From Pseudobdellovibrionaceae bacterium (lineage in GTDB: Bacteria; Bdellovibrionota; FAC87; UBA2466; JACKAF01), in assembly GCA_020635235.1 (NCBI GenBank), contig JACKAF010000002.1, forward strand, positions 1 through 64,000: DNA of 64,000 nt. The letters are read 5' to 3'. A program made the translations under genes and the position numbers. Shown here in pieces: positions 9,441-18,460 of this stretch (position 1 is its first letter; every line of letters begins with the position of its first letter). The notes beneath the pieces were generated by a model. The model was not told the DNA's origin. It made no database searches and was given only the letters and a program-made list of their open reading frames with translations.

Positions 9441-10994
9441 CTAGTAGAGCGGTTGGTTGTCCGTAAGTTTCAAAAAGACCGTTCGCAACGCTACAATCGA
9501 AGTCCCGATCAGAACGGCCAAAACGACAACCAGCGCGAAAAACGCACTTTTTTGTGTGCCCTGGTAGATGTGTAGTTGTACGAGTTGGTGCGCGGCGAGC
9601 GCCATCACTCCCAAGAACAAGGTCCACAAGGAGCAGAAAGCATAAAACGGTTTAAGATTGTAGTCGGGGGCGTGCTTTCTTAGATGCGAGCGCAGCAGAA
9701 TCCAAAGTACCAGGCAATACAAGGCGATACCGACACTCCCTGCGAGCGCAAGCCCCGAAAACCCCATTCTGTCACCTAGGTACCAATACAAGGGTAAGCA
9801 TACGAATGAAATAACGGTCCCAATTATTGAAGGGAGCCAGGTCCTTTGGCAGGCATAAAATCCGCGGGAAAGAATAAGCTGCAAGGTCCAGAAAAAGATA
9901 CCGACGCTAAACATGCGTAGAGCCTGTGCCGTGTTCTCCATGTCGAGAGCACTGAGCTTACTCCCGCCAAAAATGAAATGCGTGATGGGTAGTGCGTGGG
10001 TATAGAAGAAAATCACAGCCAATGGGGCTGCTGCCCAAAGTTTTTGGACCTCTCGGAGTAGAGTGCGTGTGTACTGAGCCGCGGCTCCCTCGGCCCAAAG
10101 GCGTGCGAGGAACGGAAAACTCGCAATACCTGCGGCTTGACCAATCACTGCGACTGGGATGCGCATTTCTATGCGGGCGTAGTGTAGCCAGCTGACGGCT
10201 CGCGCTCCCATCGAACTGGCAAAGTACTTACTGAACCACTCGTCCGCGACAACCAGAGAAAAGCCCATCATGATGGGCAGAGTGAGCCACAGGTAGCGGC
10301 CAATCTCGCGACGAATCTCCGGCGATAAATCCCAGCTTGGTAGAAGCCGGTACCCGAGGCGGCGGATGCCCCACGCCTGGAGGATGCCGTGACTGAAAAT
10401 GCAGCCGACAAGCACGCCGATGCTAAATCCCATAACGCCGACGGTTCGGTGTAGAAGAATACCAAAGATAATGATGCCCGAGTTGTAAATGAGCGGGGCC
10501 AACGCAGGGAACAGGAAATTGCCATGAGCGTATTGCAAAGCAATAGCAAGGCCGCCCCAGTAGAAGAAGAGTTGCGCGGGTAAGATAATCCGTAAGAGGG
10601 TAGCGAGCATTTCCATTTGCGCGGGCGTAAAGCCCGGGGCGACGAGGCGCGAAAGAGGCAGCGCAAAGATCTCACAAAGAATAACAAAAAGGAGTAGAAA
10701 ACCACCGAGGGTTCCCGCGATGCTGCGAAAAACCCGATCCGCAAAGGCTTGGTCTTTGTTGGTTAGATAAGAGGTTAGGAGCGGGACAAAAGAAATGCTC
10801 AGGGCGCCCGCCGCCATAAGGCTGTTAATGAAATCGGGGATCGTGAATGACGCGGAGTAGACATCGGTCATTGAGCTAGCGCCGACTGTCTGGGCTAGCA
10901 CCCATTCCCTTACGAATCCAATAACTCTGGAGAGCAAAACGCTCGCCATCATGAGCAAGGATGCACGCTGTATTTTCTTTTCGGAGTCGCTCAT
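9441..10994 (-). CDS. murJ: Lipid II flippase MurJ (MviN)
   Basis: From the ATG at 10994 the protein is 517 residues (MSDSEKKIQRAS...), the normal MurJ length. A longer reading to a TTG at 11084 adds 30 unlikely residues. It is a polytopic membrane protein with about 14 helices. The N-terminus carries the family features SVLLSRVIGFVREWVLA and ALSISFVPLLTSYL. MurJ flips the peptidoglycan precursor lipid II across the inner membrane and is normally essential. It is divergent from the bactofilin cluster, so wall synthesis and cell-shape genes sit back to back. Its 3' end lies four bases from the mutase relic. Confidence 0.93.
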   Translation of the reverse strand: MSDSEKKIQRASLLMMASVLLSRVIGFVREWVLAQTVGASSMTDVYSASFTIPDFINSLMAAGALSISFVPLLTSYLTNKDQAFADRVFRSIAGTLGGFLLLFVILCEIFALPLSRLVAPGFTPAQMEMLATLLRIILPAQLFFYWGGLAIALQYAHGNFLFPALAPLIYNSGIIIFGILLHRTVGVMGFSIGVLVGCIFSHGILQAWGIRRLGYRLLPSWDLSPEIRREIGRYLWLTLPIMMGFSLVVADEWFSKYFASSMGARAVSWLHYARIEMRIPVAVIGQAAGIASFPFLARLWAEGAAAQYTRTLLREVQKLWAAAPLAVIFFYTHALPITHFIFGGSKLSALDMENTAQALRMFSVGIFFWTLQLILSRGFYACQRTWLPSIIGTVISFVCLPLYWYLGDRMGFSGLALAGSVGIALYCLVLWILLRSHLRKHAPDYNLKPFYAFCSLWTLFLGVMALAAHQLVQLHIYQGTQKSAFFALVVVLAVLIGTSIVALRTVFLKLTDNQPLY

Positions 10995-11154
10995 GGATCG
11001 GGATCTAATGTGACGCGTTAATTGTACGTTGTCGCAATCCGTTTTGAAAAGCGGTAAAATGAAAGAGTACGGGCGATAGACCAATTAGTCACTTCCAAAG
11101 GTGACAGGTCTTGAGAAGATTCCGCCAAACAATCCCTGAAATTATTCCCCAAAT

Positions 11155-11892
11155 ATGAAGATTCGAAATCCTTTTCCGTTTCGTGATTATTTGCACGTCT
11201 TGATGCATACCGGCGTCGGCGTTCCGTACGCGTTGGAAATTAGCGTGCGCAGAGTTTATGGTCTCCTTTCGTTGTTGGCCCTCGTTTTTGTAGGCCTGTT
11301 GCTAGGGACATTACTTTTTTTTAGAGAGCTGGAGTCTTCGCGTCAGTTATCACAGGCGTTGATGGAGTTACAGATTGAGAAAAAGCTGACCCAGAATTTC
11401 AGCATCCGGAGCGCAGCCGATGTCATGGCCGCAAAGAAGCAGGAAACCGCACCAATCAAAGTTGCGGAACCCAAACCGATCGCGGTTGCCCATGGGCGCA
11501 TAAGTGGACTGAATATTGAGTGTACGGGTGAGGCGTGCGAAGTGGTACTTGGTATGGTGCCTTCACGTGCCGGAAGTGCCGAAGGTAAGCTGTACGTTGT
11601 GCTTCACAACGACGTCAAACGCATTGGTGCAGCGACACATACTTCGGGTACTCTTTCCCAGTATATTGTCTACCCTGGTTTTGAAGCGACGGATGCGCTC
11701 GACATTACGAGCATTTCGCAAAACGGGGGCAAGACTTTCAAGTTCTCCAAAGCTTTGCAATCAAACATTCGTTTTGAGCTAAACCCATCACTCACCCCCG
11801 TAGCCGTTGAAGCTTTTGTCTTTGACGTCAACGGGAAGTTGGTTTCCCAAGAACGCAAAAACCTGGAAGCGCCCAAAAGCGAGAATAACTAA
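11155..11892 (+). CDS. Single-pass membrane protein upstream of bactofilin, function unknown
   Basis: The 245-residue protein has a cytoplasmic N-terminus (KIRNPFPFRDYLHVLMH), one transmembrane helix near residues 36-58 (LLSLLALVFVGLLLGTLLFF), a charged coiled stretch to about residue 85, and a beta-rich domain containing one CTGEAC pair near residue 121. The N-terminal segment resembles the leaders of membrane peptidases and scaffolds that accompany bactofilins, but no LytM/M23 catalytic motif is present. The stop overlaps the bactofilin start (TAATG), so it is probably the membrane partner of that filament. The function is inferred from context only. Confidence 0.65.
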   Translation: MKIRNPFPFRDYLHVLMHTGVGVPYALEISVRRVYGLLSLLALVFVGLLLGTLLFFRELESSRQLSQALMELQIEKKLTQNFSIRSAADVMAAKKQETAPIKVAEPKPIAVAHGRISGLNIECTGEACEVVLGMVPSRAGSAEGKLYVVLHNDVKRIGAATHTSGTLSQYIVYPGFEATDALDITSISQNGGKTFKFSKALQSNIRFELNPSLTPVAVEAFVFDVNGKLVSQERKNLEAPKSENN

Positions 11893-12263
11893 TGGTCCGA
11901 GAAGTTTCTTTCCCAACTCTTATTGCTGAAGCCACTCGTCTTGCCGGGGATGTGACGTTTTCTTCTACGGCGCACGTCTTCGGTGTAGTGGAAGGAGATG
12001 TCCTTCAGCACGCGCTTGAGCCCTTGCAGGTTGGCAAAAGCGGGTGGATTCATGGGAATATCCGATCTCAAGGTACCGTAGTCATAGAAGGCCGGGTTGA
12101 CGGTGATGTCGTTTCCACAACCCGAATCCAGTTGTTGCCCACCGCGACCGTCCGGGGTCGTTTGCAGGCGCCGTCGATTCAAATCCGCGCGGGCGCTATT
12201 TTCGAAGGGGAAATGCAAATGAGCGCTGGTCTGGCGCGCCCCGTCCTCAAGGCCGCCGCCTAG
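11892..12263 (+). CDS. Bactofilin (polymer-forming cytoskeletal protein)
   Basis: The 123-residue protein has the right-handed beta-helix periodicity of bactofilins: repeated short strands with glycine turns, for example SGWIHGNIRSQGTVVIEG, DGDVVSTTRI, ATVRGRLQAPSIQIRAGA and IFEGEMQM. Bactofilins polymerise without nucleotides at the inner membrane and organise wall synthesis, shape or polar complexes. The gene is coupled by a one-base overlap to the upstream membrane protein and is followed after 82 bp by an FHA-TPR protein. Confidence 0.85.
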   Translation: MVREVSFPTLIAEATRLAGDVTFSSTAHVFGVVEGDVLQHALEPLQVGKSGWIHGNIRSQGTVVIEGRVDGDVVSTTRIQLLPTATVRGRLQAPSIQIRAGAIFEGEMQMSAGLARPVLKAAA

Positions 12264-12345
12264 CGCCGTAAGTCCTTAATATTAAAAGTTAAGTACTGCC
12301 CTCCGGCCATTCAAGAAAGCGCTTAAAGCTACCGAAAAGAAAGCG

Positions 12346-13989
12346 ATGGTGTCCAAGTCCACATTTGCGCCCCGTCTGGTCATTATTGAGGGCCAGGAAA
12401 AGGGCAAGGTGATCCCGCTTACCGACGGCACGGCAATTATTGGCCGATCGAAGGGCGATGTCATCGTGCACGATGCGCGTGTTTCGCGCTCTCATGTAGC
12501 CATCCAGTTTGATGAAAAGAAGGGCGTACTGACCTTCACCGATCTCAAAAGTTTGAACGGGACCTTTCTGAACGGCGAGGAGATGAAAGAAGGGCAGATT
12601 TCGGACGGAGATCGCCTCCAAGTCGGCGATACGATCTTTGACTGCCAAATGACCAAGCCGGACACCTCGGTGGACATTAGTGAGAGCTTGCGGCGAACGC
12701 GCTCCAAAGACGATATAGCCCAACAATACATTGAGCCAGAGGAAGAGGAAGAATTGGCGGACTTGTCGCTTGCGGACGAACCGTTGGCACATTCGCAGCC
12801 TAACCTTTCTGCGCTTTCCCAAGCGTCCCCTGAGCCCGGTGTGCGAACCGTCGCAAAAAAACCAAAACGTGCGGTTAGTTTGCGTAGCTGGTATTTGAAG
12901 ATTCCGGTTCGTAAGCGGATTCAATTGCTGAGTTTGGCAACCATATTGATCGGAGTGGGGTATCTTGGTCTGGAAGATTCCGGGACCAAAAGTACGACCG
13001 TCAAGGTGGACGCTATCCGGCGGCAGGCCGAGCAAGGGCAGCTTGCAGAGGCCTTACTGGCAGCGCAACAGTATCAGGCGAAGAATCCAGAAGATCCAAA
13101 TGCCTTTTTGCTGCTCGGTGATCTGTTCGCGCTTCAAAATGATTACCAAAAGGCGGTAGTCGCTTACCAAAAAGCTTCAGGGTTTGCGAATGTAAGCCCG
13201 GTGGTACATGTTAAGCTTATTCGTCAGTACCTGGTGACTCAGAATAACGCGGCTGCGATCGAAGAGTATTCCCGCCTTGGGGAAGCGATCCAGAATGTTG
13301 GAAAAATTTTGGGTGACGCCCTAAAAGACAAGAAGATGTCGGCACGCGATGCCGTTGCAAAGAATCCTTTTATTCGCGACCTCTTTGTAGAAACAGCCCA
13401 GTTGTTTTTGGACTTTAAGGAGCTAGAGGAACCGCCTCAGCAGCTGATGCTCATCGCGCGTGCGCTACAAAAGGACATTGCTCCGGATGATCCGGTGGGC
13501 TACAAACTTGAAGCTCAACTTCTTTTTCAGCAGAACCAAACGGAAAGCGCAGTGGCACTTTTGGATAAGGCGTATGCATTGAACCCGCGCGATCGTTGGG
13601 TGATAGAAAATTTGGCGCTCGCGAAGTACCGTTTGAAAGACTATGAAGGTACCGAACGCATTCTAACCGCTTGGATTGAGAATTTTCCCGACTCCACGCG
13701 GGCCTATCTGACGATGGCGTACTTGAAGTTTACTCAGAAAGACGCCAAAGGCGCGCTACCGTTTCTCCAAAAAATCATCGAAGTGGGTAACCGCAACCCC
13801 AAGGAGACCTATTACCCGGAAGCGATGTACTGGGTAGGTCAAGTGCTGCTCCAGGAGCAGCGCCTCGGAGAAGCGACCCAGTATGTCCAGCAAAGTTGCC
13901 AGTTGGGCTACGAGCTGGGCTGCCAGAGCCCTCTGCTGCAGCGAGTTCCCACGTCCCCCGAAGGTTCGGGTCCCTCCAACGGCCAATAA
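12346..13989 (+). CDS. FHA domain - transmembrane helix - TPR protein
   Basis: The 547-residue protein has an N-terminal FHA domain (residues about 5-100) with the phosphothreonine-binding landmarks IIGRSKGD, SRSHVAIQF and SLNGTFLNGEE. An acidic linker with EPEEEEELADL follows near residue 126. One transmembrane helix lies near residues 190-208 (IQLLSLATILIGVGYLGL). A C-terminal half of TPR repeats follows (for example LLLGDLFALQNDYQKAVVAYQKA near 252, and repeats from 390 to 520). FHA domains read Ser/Thr phosphorylation, so this protein could recruit phosphorylated partners to a membrane scaffold. The position after bactofilin suggests a shape or envelope complex. Confidence 0.8.
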   Translation: MVSKSTFAPRLVIIEGQEKGKVIPLTDGTAIIGRSKGDVIVHDARVSRSHVAIQFDEKKGVLTFTDLKSLNGTFLNGEEMKEGQISDGDRLQVGDTIFDCQMTKPDTSVDISESLRRTRSKDDIAQQYIEPEEEEELADLSLADEPLAHSQPNLSALSQASPEPGVRTVAKKPKRAVSLRSWYLKIPVRKRIQLLSLATILIGVGYLGLEDSGTKSTTVKVDAIRRQAEQGQLAEALLAAQQYQAKNPEDPNAFLLLGDLFALQNDYQKAVVAYQKASGFANVSPVVHVKLIRQYLVTQNNAAAIEEYSRLGEAIQNVGKILGDALKDKKMSARDAVAKNPFIRDLFVETAQLFLDFKELEEPPQQLMLIARALQKDIAPDDPVGYKLEAQLLFQQNQTESAVALLDKAYALNPRDRWVIENLALAKYRLKDYEGTERILTAWIENFPDSTRAYLTMAYLKFTQKDAKGALPFLQKIIEVGNRNPKETYYPEAMYWVGQVLLQEQRLGEATQYVQQSCQLGYELGCQSPLLQRVPTSPEGSGPSNGQ

Positions 13990-14073
13990 GTCGCTTGGCC
14001 CGCCGCATGTTTCAATTTACCGCAAAGCTCCATAAAGTATTACAGACACCATCCGCATATTAAGGAGGCCGCC

Positions 14074-14442
14074 GTGCGCTTTCCACTCGCCCTCGTAGCC
14101 TGTTTTTTTTCGCTGGCATTGACTGCCGCTACTACGGACAATTCGTTTATCGCAATCTCACGTCCGTTCCCCGTAGTGGGTTATTTGGAGAAAAGAGGAA
14201 AGATCATTACGTTCAAGGCCGGAGTTTCAGGACCGATTCTTTCAGTTGAGGAAAAGGGCGGTAAGATGCTCGCCGAAGACGTCACAGAAGAAGAGCTGAA
14301 AAGGAAAGATCCGGGTCTGTACCAGCTTGTACAATCGGCCATCGCCAGTGGGGAACCGGGAAGTTTTATAGATGCGAGCGCGGCCCCGAAACCTAACGGC
14401 ATCCAATGGAAATTACCGATGGGAACTAACGATGAACAATGA
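14074..14442 (+). CDS. Small exported protein, function unknown
   Basis: The 122-residue product starts with GTG at 14074, chosen because AAGGAGG lies 6-7 bases upstream. It has a clear signal peptide (LALVACFFSLALTAA). The mature part is hydrophilic with alternating strands (GKIITFKAGVSGPILSVEEKGG) and a charged helix (VTEEELKRKDPG). I do not recognise the family. The 3' end overlaps the start of the next gene by 11 bases in another frame, which indicates an operon. Confidence 0.65.
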   Translation: MRFPLALVACFFSLALTAATTDNSFIAISRPFPVVGYLEKRGKIITFKAGVSGPILSVEEKGGKMLAEDVTEEELKRKDPGLYQLVQSAIASGEPGSFIDASAAPKPNGIQWKLPMGTNDEQ

Positions 14443-15109
14443 GAACCAGCAACTCCTCGATCGTATCGCCAGATTGGAGGGCGCGATCGGTTGGGTCGAA
14501 GGGGCGGGAAGGCTAAGCCACGCCTTGTTTGGACTTTGCTCTGTGCTGATTGGTGCGGGGATATTTTTTGCCTACCGCGGTTTGGGTACACCTAACCACT
14601 ACTATCAGGGAGTGATGGCGGTTCTCTTTTTGTTGGTCGCTTACCAGAGGCGTATTCTCCGTTGGCCATCCCATCTGGGTCATTGGGTTCTTACTTTGCT
14701 CAACGCAGTGGGGTTAACCTTGGTGATGAAAATTCTTCTCGGGGGCGGGGAGCGTTTTCCTTTCTATTGGCTGAAGTACCCGTTTCTTTCGTCTCAACGC
14801 GCCACGGGCAAATTGCTCAACGTCTTCCCGGATTTTCAGATGCTTTGGGAGCCTACACCGCTGGCTCTTTGGAGTGTCGATCTCACCGTGGTCCAAAGCT
14901 TTTTGGTTTTGCTGGTTTTGCTGGGTGGGGCGTTTGGTTTGCAGATATTCGTCTCGCTTGTTGGGTTTTTGTTGGTGTTGGTTTCCTTGCCGGCCTTACT
15001 CAGCTTTGACTGGACTTGGGTATTTCCTGCCTTGGTATCGATTGGGGTGGGTTTGTATTTGCAGTCGAGCCGTTCACACTTAATCTGGAAAAATAATCCC
15101 AGTAACTAG
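14432..15109 (+). CDS. Polytopic membrane protein, function unknown
   Basis: The start at ATG 14432 gives 225 residues (MNNENQQLLDRIARLEGAIG); an upstream start at 14372 would overlap the previous gene by 71 bases. The product has a short amphipathic N-terminus and about seven hydrophobic segments (for example LFGLCSVLIGAGIFFAYRG, GVMAVLFLLVAYQ, LVLLVLLGGAFGLQIFVSLVGF). No catalytic motif is recognised. It is translationally overlapped with the upstream secreted protein, and its stop overlaps the convergent hydrolase gene by four bases. Confidence 0.65.
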   Translation: MNNENQQLLDRIARLEGAIGWVEGAGRLSHALFGLCSVLIGAGIFFAYRGLGTPNHYYQGVMAVLFLLVAYQRRILRWPSHLGHWVLTLLNAVGLTLVMKILLGGGERFPFYWLKYPFLSSQRATGKLLNVFPDFQMLWEPTPLALWSVDLTVVQSFLVLLVLLGGAFGLQIFVSLVGFLLVLVSLPALLSFDWTWVFPALVSIGVGLYLQSSRSHLIWKNNPSN

Positions 15110-16107
15110 GTGCTGGGTTTTCCGGCAAGCCCCGCGATCCACCTCTTCAACGCGTAATCCATCCAACGTTTGGTTCCAAGCGGCGTATTGAATGCCGATA
15201 GATACCCCATGTGTCCCCCGTGAGCTTCGATGTGGAGGCTAACCTGGGGCGGTAGTCGGAGCTTCCGGTAGTGTTCTGCCCGCACAAAAGGATCGTCTCC
15301 AGCGGTAAGTAGCATTGTTGGTGTTTCAATTTTTTCGATGTGCGGTGCTGCGGAGCAGGTACGGTAGTAGTCCTCCCGGTCATCAAAGCCACCGGCCGGC
15401 GCGGTGTAAAGGTCGTCAAATTCTCGCAGTGTGGACCAAACTCCCAAGTCGGGAGCGGATGCCAGTCTTCCGGCTCGTACACGCGAGTGAACCGATTCCC
15501 TGCAGAGCCGGACAAATCGAAAGTCGTACACTCGATTAAGGCCCCGGCTCATCAACATTGAAGCGTCCGCCAAATCAATGGGCGCGTTGACGGCAATCGC
15601 CGCATCGGGCACCGGGCGTCCGCGAACTCCAGCAAGCGAAAGCAGTAGAGCGTTTCCACTCAGAGAAAAACCAATCGCTAAGAGAAAGGCATCGGGGAAT
15701 TGGCTGCGCGCGTAGGACAAAGCCGCCGAAACGTCTTCGCCTCTTCCGGAATGGTAAGGCCCGGCGGAAAGTCCCTCACCCTCGCCGCAACCTCGGTGGT
15801 TTACACGTACGACTGACAGTCCCAAGCCCAAACAGGTATGGGTCGTTCGGCGAATGTAATCCGCCTCTGCACTACCGCCGAGCCCATGAAAAAGACAGAC
15901 CACAAACTTCGGATTGCGCCGGTGCGCGAAAGCAACGATTGTGTCTCCATCGCCGAGCGGAATCTCCCAGCGTTCACCTATCTCATCTAAGTTCGGCGAG
16001 GGCCAAAGATGACCGAAGATGGTTTGACTGTGTCCCCCTCGCGCCCAACGCGGTGGGCAAAGTGTTTCTCGGAGCGGTGCAAACCAGTTTTGCATGGGAG
16101 GCAGCAT
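15106..16107 (-). CDS. YheT-family alpha/beta hydrolase
   Basis: The 333-residue protein has the conserved N-terminal WARGGHSQTIFGHLWPS of the YheT/AB-hydrolase family and the oxyanion motif FHGLGGSAEADYI. The nucleophile elbow is GFSLSGN (Ser near residue 148), the acid is in TAGDDPFV and the catalytic His is in HGGHMGYL. The catalytic triad is complete. Family members are cytosolic esterases or hydrolases with poorly defined substrates. The start at 16107 (MLPPMQNWF) could equally be the Met four residues later. Confidence 0.85.
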   Translation of the reverse strand: MLPPMQNWFAPLRETLCPPRWARGGHSQTIFGHLWPSPNLDEIGERWEIPLGDGDTIVAFAHRRNPKFVVCLFHGLGGSAEADYIRRTTHTCLGLGLSVVRVNHRGCGEGEGLSAGPYHSGRGEDVSAALSYARSQFPDAFLLAIGFSLSGNALLLSLAGVRGRPVPDAAIAVNAPIDLADASMLMSRGLNRVYDFRFVRLCRESVHSRVRAGRLASAPDLGVWSTLREFDDLYTAPAGGFDDREDYYRTCSAAPHIEKIETPTMLLTAGDDPFVRAEHYRKLRLPPQVSLHIEAHGGHMGYLSAFNTPLGTKRWMDYALKRWIAGLAGKPST

Positions 16108-16133
16108 AGCCTATTCCACTGCTTCTTTTGAGC

Positions 16134-16139
16134 GTATAA
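16134..16139 (+). promoter_or_regulatory. Candidate -10 element for the outer-membrane gene pair
   Basis: A perfect TATAAT lies 65 bp upstream of the ATG at 16204, in the divergent gap after the hydrolase gene. No convincing -35 box was found at 16-18 bp spacing. Confidence 0.35.
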
Positions 16140-16203
16140 TGAATAAAGTCAGTTTTTGACGCGCCTGGGCTAATTTTCCGGTCCGAGGCATTTGACTCAA
16201 ACA

Positions 16204-17349
16204 ATGAAGCGATTTCATCTTGGCATTCTTACTTTTGCACTGAGTACGCTGGTGTATGCGCAAGCTGCGCCTGAAACGCTTCCGGCCGCCGAACCTCTGA
16301 AGATTGAAACAGAAGCGCCGACCAAGAATTCGGTGAAACTTCGAATTTACAATTCCGGTTACGCCTACAACGGGGAGAATGACGCTTGGGCGGAAACCCG
16401 AGTGACGCTTACCTACTTTGAAAACCTTTTTGAACCCACGCTTCTCTTCGACATCAATCCGGAAATAGCTTTTAAGGTGGGGGCAGGTCTACTCATCCCC
16501 TTTGATCAAGAACAGAAGGTCAGCCGCTACTACCCGGTTGTCCAGACCAAACTAAAACGTCACACTTGGTCCTTTGAGTTGGGAAGCTTGGATGGCCACC
16601 ACAACTACCCGGCTCCCTTACTCGATCCTCTTACGACTTTGGTGCCGCAAATTCGCTTAGGCGGCATCAATCAGATTCCGGTGGTGAACGAGACCTTTCC
16701 CACCGGGAAACACACTCACGGCCGCTACGAATATGGTTTTTCGCTGAAATGGTTTGATACCGATGCGGACGGCGAATTGTATTTCAACTGGCAGTTGCCC
16801 GATAACACCAATCACCGCGAACGGTTTGATGTGGGGCTAATTCAGAATGCCGCCCGGTCGTCCTTTCCCTATTACATGGGTTTGCACTACTGGCACAACG
16901 GAGGGCATGAGAACCCACACCCCATAGAAATCACAGAGAACTATACTTTGGGCCTCGGGCTTAAGAACGATACTTACACGGCACTCTATTTGGCGTCCTA
17001 CCTCATTCCCGATCGCAGCCAAAGCCAGAATAATGTTTTTGGACACGCACTATATTTCGCTTACCGTTGGTGGGTTTGGGGCTGGCAGATTATGCCTCAG
17101 CTATTTGTCTCGGATGAGCTGCGCGTGGCGGCCAACCGCTTTGTATCGGTAGAGGGGGATCCGTTTTTTAGAGTCCCTCTATATATTGGGCTGAATATCA
17201 CCAAAGAATGGCAGATTGTGGAAGCCCTGCAGATCAAGCTTTCGTTTGTGAATGGGTTTTACCAGACCGACCGAAGCAAATTTAATCCTAAGATCGCGCG
17301 CTACGATCAGATGGTGCGCTTGGATTTCATGTACGACATTAATTTATAG
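16204..17349 (+). CDS. Probable outer-membrane beta-barrel protein, function unknown
   Basis: The ATG at 16204 gives 381 residues with a classic signal peptide (FHLGILTFALSTLVYAQA); a TTG four codons upstream is less likely. The mature chain is rich in aromatic residues in alternating-polarity strands (LRIYNSGYAYNGENDAWAE, FELGSLDGHHNYPAPLLDP, YFNWQLPDNTNHRERF, ALYFAYRWWVWGWQI). It ends in a strand (LDFMYDINL), as expected for a barrel. It is followed after 6 bp by another exported protein of similar size, so the two form an operon. I do not recognise the family. Confidence 0.65.
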   Translation: MKRFHLGILTFALSTLVYAQAAPETLPAAEPLKIETEAPTKNSVKLRIYNSGYAYNGENDAWAETRVTLTYFENLFEPTLLFDINPEIAFKVGAGLLIPFDQEQKVSRYYPVVQTKLKRHTWSFELGSLDGHHNYPAPLLDPLTTLVPQIRLGGINQIPVVNETFPTGKHTHGRYEYGFSLKWFDTDADGELYFNWQLPDNTNHRERFDVGLIQNAARSSFPYYMGLHYWHNGGHENPHPIEITENYTLGLGLKNDTYTALYLASYLIPDRSQSQNNVFGHALYFAYRWWVWGWQIMPQLFVSDELRVAANRFVSVEGDPFFRVPLYIGLNITKEWQIVEALQIKLSFVNGFYQTDRSKFNPKIARYDQMVRLDFMYDINL

Positions 17350-17355
17350 GAGTCG

Positions 17356-18270
17356 GTGGTGCGTGTTTTACTAATCTTTTGCCTCTTCTCTGCCACCGCA
17401 TTCGGCTACCTGGATACCATCCACGACGACTACTTTGAAAAGGAGACCGGGGGGCGCTTACACTCCTTTGGTTTGATGGCCTTTGGCGCCCACAACAATA
17501 CCTTCCACCTGCGGCAATTCTTTGCGCGCTACAACCAGCAGTTTGAGGGGATCCAGTTTTTTCTCACTTTGAACGGGCAGAAGGACACCCACGATCCGGC
17601 AACCACGTACAACTACTTGCTAGGCAACATCAATCTGTATGACTACGGTGTCGACGTTGATGTTTATAAGGGCTTCTTCATTTCCCCGCGTGGGGCCGCC
17701 ACCTACCGCGTGAATTTTCATACTTACTTGCTTGTTCCACCCCAGTACTACGCTACGAATAACGCAGAATTCGATGCGCCCTCGCAGTTTTTGCCGGTGT
17801 TCTTAACGGGGCCTGGGATACGGCTTGGCTACCGAAACGAGAATTTCGAGATAGGGTATTCTCAAGGGGACAATCGCCACTCGATCCCCATTGCGGTCAT
17901 GGCGAAATACCAGACAGAAGACTTGTACCTTAGAGGGGTCGCACAATTTACGAACGAAGATCCCACCATTTACAACAGCGCGCTTTGGAAGGCGCACGTG
18001 CAGCTGTCTCTGGGTGTGCAGTACGATTGGCTGGGTCTGAAGTTTGCTGAGATTGTCGAAGTAAGCCGGATTAAGAATGACTGGTGGGTGCGCTTAGAGC
18101 AGGCCGTCTTCTATAAGGAGTGGTCTCTCGCGATTCGGGAGATTGTGCGCACCAACCAGCGTCTCCTTTTTGAGGGATCCATACAGCGCCACTTTCTGGG
18201 AGCGGCTTCGCTCGGCGCGTACGCCGCGACTGACGGCCGTGCCTATCTGGCGACCCAGGTGAATTTCTAG
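17356..18270 (+). CDS. Exported beta-barrel-like protein, second gene of pair, function unknown
   Basis: The 304-residue product starts with GTG (17356 or 17359; AGGAG lies just upstream). It has a signal peptide (VLLIFCLFSATAFGY) and a mature part of aromatic, alternating strands (FHLRQFFARYNQQFEGIQFF, LRLGYRNENFEIGYSQG-like stretches), ending with a terminal aromatic residue (TQVNF). This fits an outer-membrane barrel. It shares strand chemistry with its upstream neighbour but is not an obvious copy. The role is unknown. Confidence 0.65.
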   Translation: MVRVLLIFCLFSATAFGYLDTIHDDYFEKETGGRLHSFGLMAFGAHNNTFHLRQFFARYNQQFEGIQFFLTLNGQKDTHDPATTYNYLLGNINLYDYGVDVDVYKGFFISPRGAATYRVNFHTYLLVPPQYYATNNAEFDAPSQFLPVFLTGPGIRLGYRNENFEIGYSQGDNRHSIPIAVMAKYQTEDLYLRGVAQFTNEDPTIYNSALWKAHVQLSLGVQYDWLGLKFAEIVEVSRIKNDWWVRLEQAVFYKEWSLAIREIVRTNQRLLFEGSIQRHFLGAASLGAYAATDGRAYLATQVNF

Positions 18271-18337
18271 AGATCTCCCGGCCCCCAGGACTTTCCCTTG
18301 TCGCCCCTGGCCCCAAATGGTACACCACCTGAAATTT

Positions 18338-18413
18338 GCCCCCATCGTCTAGTGGCCTAGGACGTCGCCCTCTCACGGCGAAAACAGGGGTTCGAACCCC
18401 CTTGGGGGCGCCA
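18338..18413 (+). tRNA. tRNA-Glu (anticodon CTC)
   Basis: The cloverleaf is complete. The acceptor GCCCCCA (18338-18344) pairs with TGGGGGC (18403-18409). The anticodon stem TCGCC/GGCGA holds the loop CTCTCAC with anticodon CTC. The T-arm is AGGGGTTCGAACCCCC. Discriminator G is followed by an encoded CCA (18411-18413). It stands alone between convergent protein genes. Confidence 0.95.
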
Positions 18414-18420
18414 GTTCTCC

Positions 18421-18453
18421 GTAGCGCGCTACTCTACCTGTCGCGCGACAGGT
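18421..18453. repeat. Two adjacent perfect palindromes after tRNA-Glu
   Basis: GTAGCGCGCTAC (18421-18432) and ACCTGTCGCGCGACAGGT (18436-18453) are both perfect palindromes, three bases apart. They lie between the tRNA 3' end and the convergent lipase-like gene. They could fold as transcript hairpins that end or process the tRNA transcript, or serve as protein-binding sites. No U-run follows. Confidence 0.5.
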
Positions 18454-18460
18454 CAGATCC

